64,000 nt of DNA from Alligator mississippiensis (Eukaryota; Chordata; Crocodylia; Alligatoridae), in the NCBI RefSeq assembly GCF_030867095.1, contig NC_081826.1, forward strand, positions 251,080,251 to 251,144,250. Direction: 5' to 3'. The position numbers were made by a program, and so were the translations under genes. Shown piece after piece: positions 61,301 to 64,000 of this stretch. Under the pieces are notes generated by a model that did not search any database, was not told the DNA's origin, and saw nothing but the letters and a program-made list of their open reading frames with translations. Position 1 is the first letter of the stretch; every line of letters starts with the position of its first letter.

Positions 61301-63857
61301 GCATTTCCCAAGGAGTGCCTCGAATCTAACTGAAGGGGTACCTTAAGTTTAAAAAGGTTGAGAACCACAGCCAAAGACCCTGAGGACTTCATGCTATGTT
61401 AATCCTTCTCGTAAACCATCATTTTCCCAGTTGCATACTACAACACTGAGTCAGGTTTCTTATTAATGCGCTCCAGCAGGACCCTCAATGTGATCTCTGG
61501 AATACCTTATTAGCTTTAAGGAAAAAGTGTCGATGACTGAGAGATGATGCCGGTTGCTCTGAGCTTCCTTTTTCTAGCATTCTGTTGCACAATGAAAATT
61601 AAAGGCTCTTAGGTTCCTTTTAAATTACTTTCCCCAGACAAGTATTTCTAAATCCCCACAGAAAGTATAACAAGAAGCTGGCCTTGGTACTGAAGCAGAT
61701 GTAAGGTGATGGTTCTGTAAGAAATGTCACTAACTTACCTAGTTTTCAGATTTTCTTTTCATTTATTGTAATGCTTGTACGAGATATGAGATTTGGGAGG
61801 ACTCTGGGATGCTGTTTTAATACCTGCAACTTTTAACTCTTTCCTAACATGTGTTTTGTGTGTGTGCACACATGTATTGTATACGAGGTAAAATTGACTG
61901 TTTAAGAACTATTTACTTTTAAAACTTAGTATGAAAATGATGACAGACCGCAAGAAGAAGTTGGTTACAGGCAGTTAAAATCAGTGGAAGTGAAACCTGA
62001 GTTACTCAATGGCCACATACCAGCAGGCCACATTCCAAAGCCTATAGTGATGCCAGACTACTTAGCGTAAGTCTTTACACTCTCCATTAAATTTCTCCAC
62101 TGAGTTTAGTGGAGGGGTGCAGGGGGATTTCACCTCCCCAGTGTCTCCTCTAACAATTTCAGCCTTTATATCATACTTCATTCTTTGTGGGTCTCAGACT
62201 TCTTACTGATTAAGTGAATGGTAACTACTGGCTCCCTGTCTGTCTTGTATGTAAATGCAGAATACTTGAAAAAATTAATATTTAAAATGGAAAGTTTGGT
62301 TCAGTATTAAATCTAAAGTTAACCTAATTATCAAGTAACTGGGGAAGGACATGAATATAGAGAAAGAAATCAAAAACAAAAGTACAGGAAATGCCATTAC
62401 TTACAGCTTGAACCAGCTGGTGACAAATCTGTAACATAGCCCTTCTTTAAAGTGTGTGACTGAACCTGTAATTGGCAAAAATAAAGTTTGAGGTTTGACA
62501 CTTAATGACTGGATATGGGATCCTGGGTAGGAAAACTGAGGCACAATCTTTTATTGTTTGTAGGTTCTCTGGGAAGTAATATTCTTTTACTAGTATTTAA
62601 CTATTTAAAAAGTTAGGTCAGTTTTGTGCTTGAATTTAAAAGTGACCTGTGGAGTAGATATGTCTCTCTCTCTACTACTTTGACATACCTTTAGATACAA
62701 GACTGCTATAATGTCTTAATGCAGATGTCTGAAATAGTAAACAATAAACATAGCACGTGAGGGCAAATATATTACTTTCTTAATGTTTCTAAGGAATTAA
62801 AGAAATATTCCTTGCACTGATTGTACCTAGTGCTGCCTCCTTTATCTGTGACTTCACTGCACATTCCTGGTCATATTTCTTGCTTTGTAATTTTTTTCTG
62901 CTCATTTTACCTATTTTTTTATTATTGGTCAGTAATTACCACAGAACTTGGAGAATTGTAACTTTTAAAATTCTGATCTCGCTTTTCTCCAAGCAGAGAG
63001 ATCCAGCAGTAACGTCCTTTGACTTCAACTATTTTCAGGGAAGAGTTCTGAAGTTATTTTTTTTCCTTAACATGAAACTGCCATTCCAGTTTTTTTTGCA
63101 AACAGCAGTTTCAAATGTAGTTTCCTTTGCCTCTTAAACAGAAAAAGGACAAATTATATTTCAATCCAGGTAATCCAAAACTATTTTTTTGACTTTCTAA
63201 ACAGGGAAACAAATATCCTCAGGCACTCAGAGAGAGACTTCTGATGTTAAAGAAATAATCATGGTTTTTAAATTTAACTCTTATATCCACCTTTTTATCA
63301 CGGTTAAATCTTGTAAAAACAGTATCATGAAAATTCAGTTGTTGCTATGATTTTCCTGTAGCATTGTATGCATAAATATGCATTACAGTATGACAAATTA
63401 AGCCAGAACTGAGAACTTCTGGCCAAGGAAATTGAGATATGAGTAAAATTCATACTAAATTAATAGCCTCTTCAAACTGATAGAGCAGCAGATAGTTTCA
63501 CAAGGTACATTTTAAGGAATACTAATTTGTCTAATCAACCCTGCATTTCAAAATCATATATATAACATGCTGAAAGTTCTGTGTAATATTAACAAAAATT
63601 ACTTAGGAAATCAAATTCACAATTTTTGGGAAAGTTATCATTCTGGTGCAAATAATAGATTTTTTTTGTTTGTTTTTTTTAATAGGAAATACCCAGCCAT
63701 TCAGACAGATGAGATGCGAGAGCGCTATAAAGCTGTGTTCAATGATCAGTTTGCTGAGTATAAAGAGCTCTCTGCTGAAGTTCAAGCTGTCTTAAAAAAA
63801 TTTGATGAATTAGATACATGGATGAGAAAGTTGCCTCATCACTCTGGAAACATGCTT
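54804..63857 (+). CDS. MARVELD2: MARVELD2, tricellulin (C-terminal end off window)
   Basis: Four coding exons encode 463 residues aligning with human tricellulin (558 aa): 54804-55850, 59262-59294 (an 11-codon exon), 61930-62066 and 63686-63857. The start is the first ATG after an in-frame TGA at 54777-54779. A proline-rich N-terminus ([15 protein letters not shown]) is followed by the block [15 protein letters not shown]. Four membrane segments of the MARVEL domain lie near residues 161-187, 222-247, 260-280 and 311-334. The second extracellular loop has two cysteines ([16 protein letters not shown]). The last two exons ([39 protein letters not shown]) begin the occludin/ELL coiled-coil domain. 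Tricellulin seals tricellular tight junctions, and human mutations cause deafness DFNB49. The first ~40 residues differ from the human N-terminus and are very GC-rich. The final donor is at 63858; the remaining ~75 residues lie to the right, with OCLN expected beyond. Confidence 0.97.
56410..57150. mobile_element. Non-autonomous TIR element (TAGRGGTGCACCRATA ends)
   Basis: The left TIR TAGAGGTGCACCGATA and the right TIR (reverse complement TAGGGGTGCACCAATA) match at 14 of 16 bases. The subterminal parts repeat CGATATCGG-like motifs. The interior (about 56,540-57,010) is GC-rich, with a 191-codon minus frame and a 160-codon plus frame overlapping each other; neither has a recognisable domain. 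The ends resemble the hAT-like TIR at 41,136. No matching target duplication seen. MARVELD2 intron. Confidence 0.65.
57199..57532. mobile_element. pogo/Tigger-like MITE, 334 bp
   Basis: The TIRs CAGTAAAAGCTGCGTTATC and reverse-complement TAGAAAAAGCTTTGTTATC are flanked by TA on both sides (57197-57198, 57533-57534). The GC-rich interior has no transposase. MARVELD2 intron. Confidence 0.75.
58090..59050. repeat. GC-rich repeat complex with two hairpins
   Basis: Starts with a hAT-like GGGGCTCTCCAACTTATTTG end. It contains a 26-bp perfect hairpin (58112-58137 with 58147-58172) and a second inverted repeat around 58,442-58,530 (GGTAAAGTATCATTTT and CATGGAACTACC blocks in both arms). Probably two or more decayed TIR elements side by side. 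The internal frames are not called. MARVELD2 intron. Confidence 0.5.
60303..60338. repeat. 36-bp perfect AT-rich palindrome
   Basis: CTTGATATATGTATG, ATATAT and the complement of the first block form an uninterrupted palindrome; related CTTGATATATGTAATAT follows at about 60,366. Likely a foldback microsatellite. MARVELD2 intron. Confidence 0.85.
61079..61370. mobile_element. Charlie-like non-autonomous hAT, 292 bp
   Basis: The ends CAGTGATTCTCAATC and reverse-complement CTGTGGTTCTCAACC are typical Charlie-type TIRs. The flanks CCATAAAG and CCAAAGAC agree at only 5 of 8 bases, so it is an old insertion or the limits are off. No coding capacity. MARVELD2 intron. Confidence 0.7.
62067..63685. 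other. MARVELD2 intron, nothing recognised
   Basis: AT-rich intron. No transposon end, tRNA-like or coding signal is recognised; short frames are chance. Confidence 0.5.
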
Positions 63858-64000
63858 GTAAGTACCTAAATAGAAAGAAAAGAAACTCAGTCGTAAGAAA
63901 CTCAAAGTTGTGATGTAGAAAACCAAGAACAGAAGTGACTAATGAACCCCACTTCCTTTTATCACTGGTTGCTGAAAAAGCTATTGATCGAACCATTTGG

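Overview
The window is a stretch of vertebrate nuclear DNA holding four conserved, intron-containing protein genes in the order CCDC125 (minus, 3' end off the left edge), AK6 (minus), RAD17 (plus), MARVELD2 (plus, 3' end off the right edge). This is the order known from human 5q13.2. CR1 LINEs (five copies or fragments), many hAT- and pogo/mariner-type elements with GC-rich interiors, and Penelope-like foldback copies point to a sauropsid, most likely a crocodilian and second a turtle. The species call is inference from the repeats, not from a diagnostic sequence.

Layout: 1-2,419 holds an internally deleted CR1 left of the last visible CCDC125 exon. CCDC125 coding exons run right to left from 22,949 to 2,420, with long AT-rich introns full of transposon remnants. 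Its CpG-island promoter lies near 24.1-24.8 kb. The gap from 24.8 to 29.2 kb holds a TIR element carrying a nested Tx1-like LINE, a MIR-like SINE, a GC-rich TIR repeat and a CR1 end. AK6 occupies 29,227-32,072 in five coding exons. It shares a bidirectional CpG island with RAD17, whose 16 coding exons run from 32,593 to 53,429. One RAD17 intron carries an 8-bp-TSD element with a nearly full-length CR1 ORF2 inside it. MARVELD2 starts in a third CpG island at 54,804, and four coding exons are visible.

Roles: RAD17 loads the 9-1-1 checkpoint clamp at DNA damage; AK6 is a small nuclear NMP kinase/ATPase linked to 18S rRNA maturation; CCDC125 is a coiled-coil protein; MARVELD2 is the tricellular tight-junction protein tricellulin. 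They are neighbours by conserved synteny and do not form one pathway. AK6 and RAD17 probably share a promoter.

No new multi-gene system was found. The observations most worth a second look are a short foldback retroelement family with clear target-site duplications and a hammerhead-like core motif, a GC-AG intron that the reading frame of RAD17 requires, clean nested insertions (LINEs inside TIR elements), and an unexplained open reading frame divergent from CCDC125.
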